In this document: in pieces, positions 1 to 5,921 of the stretch
Layout of the letters: each line of letters begins with the position of its first letter
Numbering within the stretch: position 1 is the stretch's first letter
NCBI GenBank assembly: GCA_003221825.1
Contig: QHUE01000053.1
Coordinates: 1 to 6,666, forward strand
Source: Gemmatimonadota bacterium
GTDB lineage: Bacteria; Gemmatimonadota; Gemmatimonadetes; Gemmatimonadales; GWC2-71-9
Direction: 5' to 3'
Length of the DNA stretch: 6,666 nucleotides
Notes under the pieces: model-generated
What the model was told of the DNA's origin: nothing
What the model saw: only the letters and a program-made list of their open reading frames with translations
Databases searched by the model: none
Made by a program: the position numbers and the translations under genes

Positions 1-217
1 CTCGATCGGGAAGCCGGGCACGGCGCTCTACGACATCACCGAGATCAGTTTGCGCGGCTTCGAGATTCCCGGCCCCTTTGTGAAGCAACTCACCAAGCAG
101 ATGGCCGGCGCGTCGTCGAGCGGGGCGGTGCCGGTCAAAGTCGATCCTGCGGTCACCGACGTGAAAGTGCATTTGACCGGGGTGGTGTTGTACAAGCGCC
201 GAAGGACCGGCACGTGA
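1..217 (+). CDS. 3' end of an unrecognised protein gene (partial)
   Basis: An open frame (codons begin at base 2) runs from the window edge to TGA 215-217 and gives 71 C-terminal residues. The visible part starts SIGKPGTALYDITEISLRGF and ends in a basic tail, YKRRRTGT. It has a Gly/Ser-rich turn (MAGASSSGAVPV) and an alternating beta-like stretch (VTDVKVHLTGVVLY), and no transmembrane segment. I do not recognise the family. It does not resemble the ATPase domain of a histidine kinase, so it is not an obvious sensor partner for the next gene. The frame is supported by its codon pattern and by the 4-nt GTGA overlap with the response regulator start, which suggests translational coupling in one operon. 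The N-terminal part lies outside the window, so function cannot be assigned. Confidence 0.65.
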   Translation, partial: SIGKPGTALYDITEISLRGFEIPGPFVKQLTKQMAGASSSGAVPVKVDPAVTDVKVHLTGVVLYKRRRTGT

Positions 218-1626
218 GTCGTCGCCGCGTGATGATCGTGGATGACGAGAAGGGGATCCGCGAGGCCCTGAAGCAGGTCCTCGAATACGAAGAAATCGAG
301 GTGCAGGCCTGCGCGTCGGGTCACGAAGCCATCCGCGTCTATCCCGATTTCAAGCCGCACCTCGTGTTCCTCGACGTAAAGATGGAAGGGATGGACGGCC
401 TGGAGACGCTGAAGCGCGTCCGGGACCTCGATCCTGAGGCCCAGGTCGTGATGATTTCCGGCCACGGCACGATCCAGACGGCCGTCGAAGCGACGCAGCT
501 CGGCGCCTACGACTTCCTCGAGAAGCCGCTCGACACCGATCGGATCCTGCTGACGCTGCGGAATGCCCTGCAACACGTCGTGCTCGTCACCGAAAACGTG
601 CGGCTGAAGCAGGAAGTCCGCGCGCAGTACGAGATCGTCGGCTCGAGCAAGGCCATCCGCCATGTGATCGGGCTGATCGAGAAGGTGGCGCCGACGCCGG
701 CGCGCGTCCTGATCACCGGCGAGAACGGCACCGGCAAGGAGCTCGTGGCCCGCGCGGTCCACGCGCTCAGCCCGCGGGGCTCCGGTCCCTTCGTCGAGGT
801 CAATTGTGCCGCGATCCCGACGGAGCTGATCGAAAGCGAGCTGTTTGGCCATATGAAGGGCAGCTTTACCGGCGCGTTCGCCGATCGCGCCGGGAAGTTC
901 GAGCTCGCCGACGGCGGCACGCTGTTTCTCGATGAAATCGGTGACATGAGTCTCTCGGCGCAGGCGAAGGTGCTACGCGCGCTGCAGGAAGGCGTCATCT
1001 CTCGCGTCGGATCGGGGAAGGCGCTGCCGGTCGACGTGCGTGTCATCGCCGCCACGAACAAAGACCTCAGCGAGGAAATCGAGTATGGCCGGTTTCGCGA
1101 AGACCTGCTGCATCGGCTCAACGTCATTCCGATTCACGTGCCGTCGCTGCGCGAACGGCGCGCCGACGTTGCGCAGCTCGTCGCGTACTTCACCGCGGAG
1201 CTGACCAAGGGCGGCGGGCTGCCGGCCAAGGAATTCGACGCCGCGGCCGTCGAGCGGCTCACCGCGCACGACTGGCCGGGCAATATTCGCGAGCTGAAGA
1301 ACGCGGTCGAGCGGCTGCTGATCCTGGCGTCCGGTCCGGCGGTGACGCAGAGCGACGTCGAGCGGCTCGTGGGGAGAGCGGCCGACGCGGGACGGCTCAA
1401 AGGGCCGAGCCTGAGCGCCGGCGGTGACGCTGCCTGGTTGCGCGCCGCAACGTTCGAGGAATTCAAGCAGTCAGCGGAGCGCGCCTTCCTGCTCGGCAAG
1501 CTGCAGGAGCACGACTGGAACGTCTCGGAGACTGCGCGCACATTGCAGATGCCGCGCAGCAATCTCTACAAGAAGATCGAGCGATACGGATTGGCCCGCG
1601 GTGGGGAAGGAGGGGGGGCCGCGTGA
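214..1626 (+). CDS. NtrC/NtrX-type sigma-54-dependent response regulator
   Basis: A 470-residue transcriptional activator with the full three-domain layout. The receiver is at about 5-120: acidic pocket D10/D11, phospho-acceptor D54 in VFLDVKM, S82, and K104 in LEKP. The AAA+ sigma-54 interaction domain is at about 141-375: Walker A GENGTGKE 169-176, sigma-54 contact loop GSFTGA 216-221 (usually GAFTGA), Walker B GGTLFLDE 234-241, FREDLLHRL 294-302, and sensor II WPGNIREL 354-361. The Fis-type helix-turn-helix is at about 430-460 (WNVSETARTLQMPRSNLYKKIERYGL). By family knowledge it binds upstream enhancers and hydrolyses ATP to open sigma-54 promoters once phosphorylated. The GTG start at 214 has GAAGGA (201-206) 7 nt upstream and overlaps the preceding stop. 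The wording of the linker and AAA+ domain is closest to NtrX-like regulators. That subfamily and its targets are inferred. No kinase gene lies beside it in this window. Confidence 0.95.
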   Translation: MSRRRVMIVDDEKGIREALKQVLEYEEIEVQACASGHEAIRVYPDFKPHLVFLDVKMEGMDGLETLKRVRDLDPEAQVVMISGHGTIQTAVEATQLGAYDFLEKPLDTDRILLTLRNALQHVVLVTENVRLKQEVRAQYEIVGSSKAIRHVIGLIEKVAPTPARVLITGENGTGKELVARAVHALSPRGSGPFVEVNCAAIPTELIESELFGHMKGSFTGAFADRAGKFELADGGTLFLDEIGDMSLSAQAKVLRALQEGVISRVGSGKALPVDVRVIAATNKDLSEEIEYGRFREDLLHRLNVIPIHVPSLRERRADVAQLVAYFTAELTKGGGLPAKEFDAAAVERLTAHDWPGNIRELKNAVERLLILASGPAVTQSDVERLVGRAADAGRLKGPSLSAGGDAAWLRAATFEEFKQSAERAFLLGKLQEHDWNVSETARTLQMPRSNLYKKIERYGLARGGEGGGAA

Positions 1627-2108
1627 AAGAGAAGGAACAAAAAGAGCGCGACTGGGATCGCGAGATGCGCGAAGTGGACAAGCTGCTCGCGAAATTGCCC
1701 GAAGCCGATCCGACGCTGGGCCGCGGGGTGCCGACCGTGCCGGTCTCGCGCCCCGCGGTCCCCGGCACGGCGGGAGCCGGCGCATTCCAGCCGGCCGGTC
1801 CCGCCCGGGGCGGCGCGTGGCTCACCACATGGATTCGCGTCGGGCTCGGCGTCGCGCTGGGTGTGGGGATGCTCTTTTGGCCCTACGCGCACGGGTGTGG
1901 CTGGGCCCTCATCGTCTATCTTCTTGGACCGACCGCGGTGACGGTCGCCGGGGTGTGGAGCGGCCTGACATCGTGGAAGCGTCGGCTCGGCATCGCCCAC
2001 ACATTATCGATCATCCTGATTATCTGGGGTCTAGCGCTGGCGGGTCGACAGCTGCTGCCTCGTGTGTACGGCAAGACACCCGATCCGTTCTTCTGTCCCA
2101 AAAAGTGA
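1623..2108 (+). CDS. Small predicted membrane protein, function unknown
   Basis: A 161-residue protein starting with GTG at 1623, with a strong Shine-Dalgarno AAGGAGG at 1607-1613 and a 4-nt GTGA overlap with the regulator stop. The N-terminal 25 residues are highly charged (MKEKEQKERDWDREMREVDK), probably helical and cytoplasmic. A Pro/Gly/Ala-rich linker follows (about 28-64). Then come three hydrophobic segments at about 69-88, 92-112 and 124-140, separated by a basic SWKRR turn (117-121), which suggests a cytoplasmic loop there. The tail RVYGKTPDPFFCPKK contains a Cys. I recognise no domain. Coupling to the response regulator suggests co-expression with it, but whether it takes part in signalling is unknown. 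The charged N-terminus and placement make it a real gene rather than a shadow frame. Confidence 0.75.
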   Translation: MKEKEQKERDWDREMREVDKLLAKLPEADPTLGRGVPTVPVSRPAVPGTAGAGAFQPAGPARGGAWLTTWIRVGLGVALGVGMLFWPYAHGCGWALIVYLLGPTAVTVAGVWSGLTSWKRRLGIAHTLSIILIIWGLALAGRQLLPRVYGKTPDPFFCPKK

Positions 2109-2113
2109 GATCC

Positions 2114-3607
2114 ATGGCTCATCCGGAATTCAAGAACTTCATCGCCGGCGACTGGGTCGTTCCCTCGACGGGCGAGTACTTCGAGAACCGCAACCCCGCG
2201 GACTGGAACGACGTCATCGGCCGCTTCCCGCGCTCGGGGCCGGATGACGTGAAGCGCGCGATCGCGTCGGCCAAGCGCGGCTTCGCGCAATGGTCCAAGA
2301 CGCCGGCGCCGATTCGCGGGCAGGTGCTGCAACGCGTCGGACAGCTCCTCGTTGAGCGCAAGGACGATATCGCGCGTGCGATGACCCGTGAGATGGGGAA
2401 AGTGCTCGCGGAAACGGGCGGGGACGTCCAGGAGGGCATCGATACCGCCCTCTACGCCGCAACGGAGGGCCGCCGCCTGTTCGGTCGCGTCGTGCCGTCG
2501 GAGCTGCGCAACAAATGGGCGATGAGCTATCGCCGGCCGATCGGGATCGCGGGGCTGATCACGCCGTTCAACTTCCCGCTCGCCATTCCGACCTGGAAGA
2601 TGTTTCCGGCGCTGCTGTGCGGAAACGCCGTGATCCTCAAGCCTGCCGAAGACGTCCCGCACACGGCGCATCTGCTGGTCGAGGTGCTGCTCGAAGCGGG
2701 GCTGCCGCCCGAGGTCGTCCAGCTGGTGCATGGGCAAGGCTCGGTCGTCGGGCGCGCACTCGTCGAGCACCCCGAAGTGCCGGTGATCTCGTTCACGGGG
2801 TCGACGGAAACCGGATCCGTCATTGGCGCCACCTGCGGCCGGATGCACAAGCGTCTCTCGCTCGAAATGGGCGGGAAGAACGCGATGATCGTCATGGGCG
2901 ATGCCGACCTGGATCTCGCACTGGACGGCGTCCTCTGGGGCGCCTTCGGGACCACGGGGCAACGCTGCACCGCGACGAGCCGGCTGATTCTGCAGGAGAG
3001 GATCCACGACAAGTTCGTGCAGCTCCTTACCGATCGCGCCGGCAAGTTGCGCCTCGGTCCCGGGCTCGACCCGAAGACCGAGGTGGGTCCGCTGATCCAC
3101 GAAGAGGCGCGCCAGAAGGTCGCCGAGTACGTCGGCATCGCGAGGCAGGAGGGCGCCAGCGTCGCCCTCGGGGGACGGATTCCTCAGGGCGACAAGCGTC
3201 TGGAGTGTGGCTGGTTCTACGAACCCACCGTGCTCACCGGCGTGAAGCCGGGAATGCGGGTGGAGCAGGAAGAGATCTTCGGACCTGTGCTGGCGGTCAT
3301 CAAGGCGAAGGACCTGCCGGATGCGATCGGCATCAACAACGGCGTGAAGTACGGGTTGTCGAGCTCCCTGTACACCCGGGACGTCAACGGCGCCTTCCAG
3401 GCGATGACCGACCTCGACACCGGCATCACCTACGTGAACGCCCCGACGATCGGCGCCGAAGCGCACCTTCCCTTTGGTGGGGTGAAGCAAACCGGCAACG
3501 GCCATCGCGAGGGCGGGTGGGAAGTGTACGACTTCTACTCGGAGACCAAGACCATTTACGTCGATTTCTCCGGGCACCTGCAGCGGGCGCAGATCGATAC
3601 GGAATAG
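2114..3607 (+). CDS. NAD(P)-dependent aldehyde dehydrogenase
   Basis: A 497-residue ALDH-superfamily enzyme of the usual length, oxidising an aldehyde or semialdehyde to a carboxylate in the cytoplasm. Visible catalytic elements: oxyanion Asn153 in PFNFP, cofactor Lys176 and Glu179 in KPAED, Rossmann FTGSTETG 227-234, general base Glu251 in LEMGGK, nucleophile Cys285 in GQRCT, and Glu387 in EEIFGPV. LPFGGVKQTGNGHREGG (452-468) lies near the C-terminus. Glu179, at the position that contacts the adenosine ribose in ALDH2, favours NAD+ over NADP+ (inference). The substrate is not determinable. The GTTGQRCT region resembles semialdehyde dehydrogenases such as the aminoadipate-semialdehyde (ALDH7) group, but specificity is not proven. 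The ATG at 2114 is chosen because the N-terminus KNFIAGDWV fits the family. It lies 5 nt after the membrane-protein stop, and only a weak ribosome site (AGTGAGA) precedes it. The frame stays open upstream to 1424, but that extension overlaps two other genes. Confidence 0.93.
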   Translation: MAHPEFKNFIAGDWVVPSTGEYFENRNPADWNDVIGRFPRSGPDDVKRAIASAKRGFAQWSKTPAPIRGQVLQRVGQLLVERKDDIARAMTREMGKVLAETGGDVQEGIDTALYAATEGRRLFGRVVPSELRNKWAMSYRRPIGIAGLITPFNFPLAIPTWKMFPALLCGNAVILKPAEDVPHTAHLLVEVLLEAGLPPEVVQLVHGQGSVVGRALVEHPEVPVISFTGSTETGSVIGATCGRMHKRLSLEMGGKNAMIVMGDADLDLALDGVLWGAFGTTGQRCTATSRLILQERIHDKFVQLLTDRAGKLRLGPGLDPKTEVGPLIHEEARQKVAEYVGIARQEGASVALGGRIPQGDKRLECGWFYEPTVLTGVKPGMRVEQEEIFGPVLAVIKAKDLPDAIGINNGVKYGLSSSLYTRDVNGAFQAMTDLDTGITYVNAPTIGAEAHLPFGGVKQTGNGHREGGWEVYDFYSETKTIYVDFSGHLQRAQIDTE

Positions 3608-3612
3608 AGCCC

Positions 3613-3642
3613 TTGACGGCGCCGGAGCAGCGGGGCTAGACT
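3613..3642 (+). promoter_or_regulatory. Candidate sigma-70-type promoter for the riboswitch-led operon
   Basis: A -35-like TTGACG at 3613-3618 (5 of 6 consensus) and a -10-like TAGACT at 3637-3642 (4 of 6) are separated by 18 nt. Transcription would begin near 3649, about 12 nt before the first base of the SAM-II-like aptamer, which is the layout expected of a riboswitch leader. It begins just after the aldehyde dehydrogenase stop codon, so the downstream operon can be expressed independently of the upstream one. Assignment is by motif only. Confidence 0.6.
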
Positions 3643-3660
3643 ACCGCTACAACTGAAGAC

Positions 3661-3714
3661 TCGTGGTGATTTGCCGCGTATTGCCGCCACGTTAAACAAA
3701 GTGCTAAAAAGCGA
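3661..3714 (+). ncRNA. SAM-II (SAM-alpha) riboswitch aptamer
   Basis: The element matches the SAM-II class of S-adenosylmethionine riboswitches as I remember its consensus. Conserved blocks appear in order: TGATTT (3667-3672), GTATTGC (3678-3684), and GCTAAAAAG (3703-3711). P1 is formed by CGTGG (3662-3666) with CCACG (3687-3691). The H-type pseudoknot is supported by GC 3683-3684 with GC 3703-3704, and by CGC 3675-3677 with GCG 3711-3713. In the well-known metX aptamer the latter pairing is CC with GG, so the change here is compensatory. The stretch between P1 and GCTAAAAA is 11 nt, the same as in that aptamer. By family knowledge it binds SAM and lowers expression of the downstream genes. 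It sits 98 nt upstream of the aminotransferase ATG, behind a plausible promoter. A covariance-model search (Rfam RF00521) would settle it. Confidence 0.88.
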
Positions 3715-3716
3715 CA

Positions 3717-3742
3717 CGCCCGCGGCATTATTTGTCCGGGCG
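3717..3742 (+). promoter_or_regulatory. Leader hairpin just after the aptamer
   Basis: CGCCCG (3717-3722) pairs with CGGGCG (3737-3742) around a 14-nt AU-rich loop. The stem could extend through ACAC/GTGT with a small bulge. Its 5' arm overlaps CGCGGCA (3721-3727), which is also exactly complementary to TGCCGCG (3672-3678) inside the aptamer. The leader could therefore switch between aptamer plus this hairpin and an anti-aptamer pairing. The complementarity is directly visible; the switching role is inference. Confidence 0.45.
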
Positions 3743-3768
3743 ATGGTGTTTCAGGGAATCGCTTCCCG

Positions 3769-3800
3769 CGGCCGCTCACTTGAGCGGTCGTTTGCGTTTC
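3769..3800 (+). terminator. Terminator-like (attenuator) hairpin in the leader
   Basis: CGGCCGCTCA (3769-3778) pairs with TGAGCGGTCG (3781-3790), all Watson-Crick except one G-U. Realistically this is a 9-bp stem with an ACUU loop. It is followed by the U-rich run TTTGCGTTTC (3791-3800). A smaller hairpin, GGGAA (3754-3758) with TTCCC (3763-3767), immediately precedes it. It lies between the SAM-II-like aptamer and the aminotransferase start, the place of a transcription-attenuation expression platform. The U-tract is interrupted by GCG, so intrinsic termination may be partial. Alternatively it could influence access to the ribosome site 10 nt downstream. Confidence 0.5.
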
Positions 3801-3807
3801 GGGGGTG
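3801..3807 (+). promoter_or_regulatory. Ribosome binding site deciding the aminotransferase start
   Basis: GGGGGTG at 3801-3807 can pair with the anti-Shine-Dalgarno CACCTCC using one wobble pair, and ends 4 nt before ATG 3812. It supports ATG 3812 over in-frame starts at TTG 3671 and ATG 3743, which would place the riboswitch or its terminator-like hairpin inside coding sequence. Confidence 0.6.
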
Positions 3808-3811
3808 GACC

Positions 3812-5032
3812 ATGTCCGTCGTCCCTGCCAGTCGAGTCACCGCCCTCTCGGGCGAAGGTGCGTTCGAGGTGTTGGTGGCGGCGCGCCGCCTCGAGGACGC
3901 CGGCCGCCACGTGGTCCACCTCGAGATCGGCGAGCCCGATGGGACGACTCCCCCCCCCGTAGTGGAGGCAGCCGTCCGCGCCCTGCACGACGGCCACACC
4001 CGTTATGTGAACCCGGCCGGACTCCCCGCGCTGCGCGATGCGATTGCTGCATCGCTCGCGTGGCGGGGTATACGGGCGGGGGCGGCGGCAGAGAACGTGG
4101 TCGTCGTTCCGGGGGCCAAGCCGATGGTGTTTTACGCCCTGCTCGCCGTCCTCGAGGCAGGCGACGAAGTGCTCGTGCCGGACCCGGGCTTTCCGATCTA
4201 CCCGTCGGTCGTGCGGTTCGCCGGGGCGGTCCCGGTCCGCTACCCTCTCGATGAAGTGGGGGGGCTGGATGCTGAGCGCATCGCCCCCTTGATCGGCTCG
4301 CGCACTCGCGCGTTGGTCCTGAATCTCCCCGGGAATCCCACCGGCGGTATCGCCACGACCGATGCTCTGCACGCAATTGCCGAGCTCGCGTTGCGTCACG
4401 ACCTCGTCGTGGTCTCGGACGAGGTGTACGGCCGGATTCGGTACGATGGGCGTTCGGACAGCATCGCGGCCCTGCCGGGCCTGCTCGAGCGCACCATCAT
4501 CGTGGACAGCTTCTCGAAGTCCTACAACATGACCGGCTGGCGGCTGGGCTTCGGCGTGCTGCCCGCGGCGCTGGTTGAGCGCGTCACGACGCTGGTGGTC
4601 AACGGCACGTCCTGTACGCCGCCGTTCGTGCAGTTGGCGGGACTGGCCGCCCTTACCGGGCCACAGGATTCCGTGACGGCTGCAGTCGCGCGCCTCGAGC
4701 GCCGCCGCGATTGGCTGGTCGACGGGCTCAATGGCCTACCAGGGATCCGATGCACGCGGCCAACCGGGGCGTTCTACGCGTTCCCGGACGTGCGGCAGGT
4801 CGAGGAGCGGGCGGGGCTCTCGACCGACCAGCTCGCCGCGCTCCTCCTCGAAACTCACGGCGTGGCCGTCCTGCCCGGCACCGGCTTCGGGCCAGGTGGC
4901 GCCGGCCACCTGCGCCTGTCGTTCGCGGTGTCGCCGGCCGATCTCGATCTCGCCCTCGAGCGACTGCGCGAATGCGTCAGCGACCTCGCGGTCGCCTCTC
5001 TGACTGATGGAGGCATCCATGTCGGTCCGTAA
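3812..5032 (+). CDS. PLP-dependent class I/II aminotransferase
   Basis: A 406-residue fold-type-I aminotransferase, transferring amino groups between an amino acid and a 2-oxo acid via pyridoxal phosphate. Visible motifs: substrate-loop IGEPDG 39-44, GAKPM 101-105 (cofactor phosphate region), PDPGFPIYPS 123-132, NPTG 175-178, SDEVYG 202-207 with PLP-ring Asp203 and Tyr206, Schiff-base Lys236 in SFSKSYNMTGWRLG (233-246), and carboxylate-binding Arg368 in HLRLSF. These place it in the aspartate-aminotransferase Igamma group. Substrate cannot be read from sequence: aspartate, a branched-chain amino acid, 4-methylthio-2-oxobutanoate or 4-hydroxy-2-oxobutanoate are all conceivable. ATG 3812 is chosen from its ribosome site and because family homology begins there. 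It is the first gene of the SAM-riboswitch operon, and its 3' end overlaps panB by 14 nt. A run of nine C (3950-3958) encodes Pro-Pro-Pro in frame. Confidence 0.92.
   Translation: MSVVPASRVTALSGEGAFEVLVAARRLEDAGRHVVHLEIGEPDGTTPPPVVEAAVRALHDGHTRYVNPAGLPALRDAIAASLAWRGIRAGAAAENVVVVPGAKPMVFYALLAVLEAGDEVLVPDPGFPIYPSVVRFAGAVPVRYPLDEVGGLDAERIAPLIGSRTRALVLNLPGNPTGGIATTDALHAIAELALRHDLVVVSDEVYGRIRYDGRSDSIAALPGLLERTIIVDSFSKSYNMTGWRLGFGVLPAALVERVTTLVVNGTSCTPPFVQLAGLAALTGPQDSVTAAVARLERRRDWLVDGLNGLPGIRCTRPTGAFYAFPDVRQVEERAGLSTDQLAALLLETHGVAVLPGTGFGPGGAGHLRLSFAVSPADLDLALERLRECVSDLAVASLTDGGIHVGP
5009..5013 (+). promoter_or_regulatory. Ribosome binding site deciding the panB start
   Basis: GGAGG at 5009-5013, inside the 3' end of the aminotransferase gene, lies 5 nt before ATG 5019. 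An alternative ATG at 5007 overlaps this site and would add MEAS to the protein, so the start at 5019 is preferred. Confidence 0.7.
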
Positions 5033-5921
5033 AGTGACCGTTGCGACCCTCGCGGGATTGAAGGCGCGCAACGAGAAAGCCGTCTTTGTCACCGCCTACG
5101 ATTATCCCACAGCGACGTTCGCCGACCGCGCGGGCGTCGACATGATTCTCGTGGGTGATTCCGCGGCGATGACGATGCTCGGGCTCCCGAGCACGCTCCA
5201 GATCGGACTGGACGAAATGCTGGTGTTCATTCGGGCGGTGACGCGCGCGGCGAAACAGGCGTTCGTGATCGGAGATCTGCCGTTCCTGTCCTATCAGCCG
5301 TCCGACGAGACCGCGATTCGGAGCGCCGGGGCGTTCGTGGCCGCCGGGTGCGACGCGGTGAAATGCGAGGGCGGCGCGCGGGTCGCGCAACGAGTGCGCG
5401 CGATGGTCGATGCCGGCATCGCAGTCATGGGGCACCTCGGCCTTACGCCACAAAACCTCGGGCAGCTCGGGGGCTATCGAGTCCAAGGAAAATCGCTGGC
5501 AGCGGCGGAGCGGCTGCTGCGCGATGCCGAGGCATTGGAGCGGGGGGGTGTGTTCGCGATTCTGCTCGAGGCCGTACCTGCTGAGACGGCGGCGTTTGTG
5601 CGGGAGCGCCTCGGCGTCCTCGTCTACGGGATCGGCGCCGGGCCACACGTGGACGGGCAGCTCGTCATTTCCCACGACATGCTCGGCAACTTCGTGGGGG
5701 ACATCTCCCCCCGGTTCGTGAAGCGATACGCCGAAGTAGGAACGAATGTCGAGCGCGCGTTTCGCGAGTATGCGAGCGACGTGCGAGCGGGTGTCTTTCC
5801 GGGTCCCGAGCATTGCTATCCGATCGATCCTGCCGATGAGGCGCTGATTCGCGCGGCTCGGCAGACCCGTAAAGCTCGACCGGCGGCACGATCGGTCCCG
5901 GCAGTGGAGGCCCGGCCATGA
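5019..5921 (+). CDS. panB: 3-methyl-2-oxobutanoate hydroxymethyltransferase (PanB family)
   Basis: A 300-residue (beta/alpha)8-barrel enzyme. Family members transfer a hydroxymethyl group from 5,10-methylene-tetrahydrofolate to 2-oxoisovalerate, giving ketopantoate for pantothenate and CoA synthesis. Visible motifs: TAYDYPTA 25-32, metal ligand Asp47 in VGDS, Asp86 in GDLPF, VKCEGG 114-119 (Lys115, Glu117), His139 in GHLGLTPQ, GGYRVQG 151-157, Glu184 (expected catalytic base) in LLEAVP, GIGAG 204-208, and SHDMLG 218-223. The C-terminus has about 25 extra residues (RQTRKARPAARSVPAVEARP) beyond the usual PGPEH end. The segment after VGDS reads MTMLGLPSTLQIG, whereas E. coli PanB has MTVQGHDSTLPVT, so it is divergent next to the active site. 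This leaves open a paralogue acting on another 2-oxo acid. It overlaps the aminotransferase by 14 nt and the next gene by 4 nt. Confidence 0.88.
   Translation: MSVRKVTVATLAGLKARNEKAVFVTAYDYPTATFADRAGVDMILVGDSAAMTMLGLPSTLQIGLDEMLVFIRAVTRAAKQAFVIGDLPFLSYQPSDETAIRSAGAFVAAGCDAVKCEGGARVAQRVRAMVDAGIAVMGHLGLTPQNLGQLGGYRVQGKSLAAAERLLRDAEALERGGVFAILLEAVPAETAAFVRERLGVLVYGIGAGPHVDGQLVISHDMLGNFVGDISPRFVKRYAEVGTNVERAFREYASDVRAGVFPGPEHCYPIDPADEALIRAARQTRKARPAARSVPAVEARP

Noticed and set aside
28..852. Minus-strand open frame opposite the receiver domain region
   Set aside because: Antisense to a well-supported response regulator; no domain signature.
1612..1618. G7 tract at the end of the response regulator as a slippage site
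   Set aside because: It is short, overlaps the strong Shine-Dalgarno site of the next gene, and the frame is intact, so nothing suggests programmed frameshifting. The similar G7 at 5542-5548 in panB is likewise in an intact frame.
1424..2113. 230-codon N-terminal extension of the ALDH frame
   Set aside because: It overlaps the response regulator and membrane-protein genes in another frame, is Arg/Ser-rich low-complexity, and ALDH homology starts at ATG 2114.
1916..3577. Long minus-strand open frame (553 codons) opposite the aldehyde dehydrogenase
   Set aside because: It is antisense to a clear ALDH with intact catalytic motifs. The translation is His/Arg/Asp-rich with no recognisable domain, typical of high-GC shadow frames.
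3608..3637. AGCCC/GGGCT inverted repeat after the ALDH stop as a terminator
   Set aside because: Only 5 bp with a 20-nt loop and no U-tract, and it overlaps the candidate promoter. I see no convincing terminator for the upstream operon.
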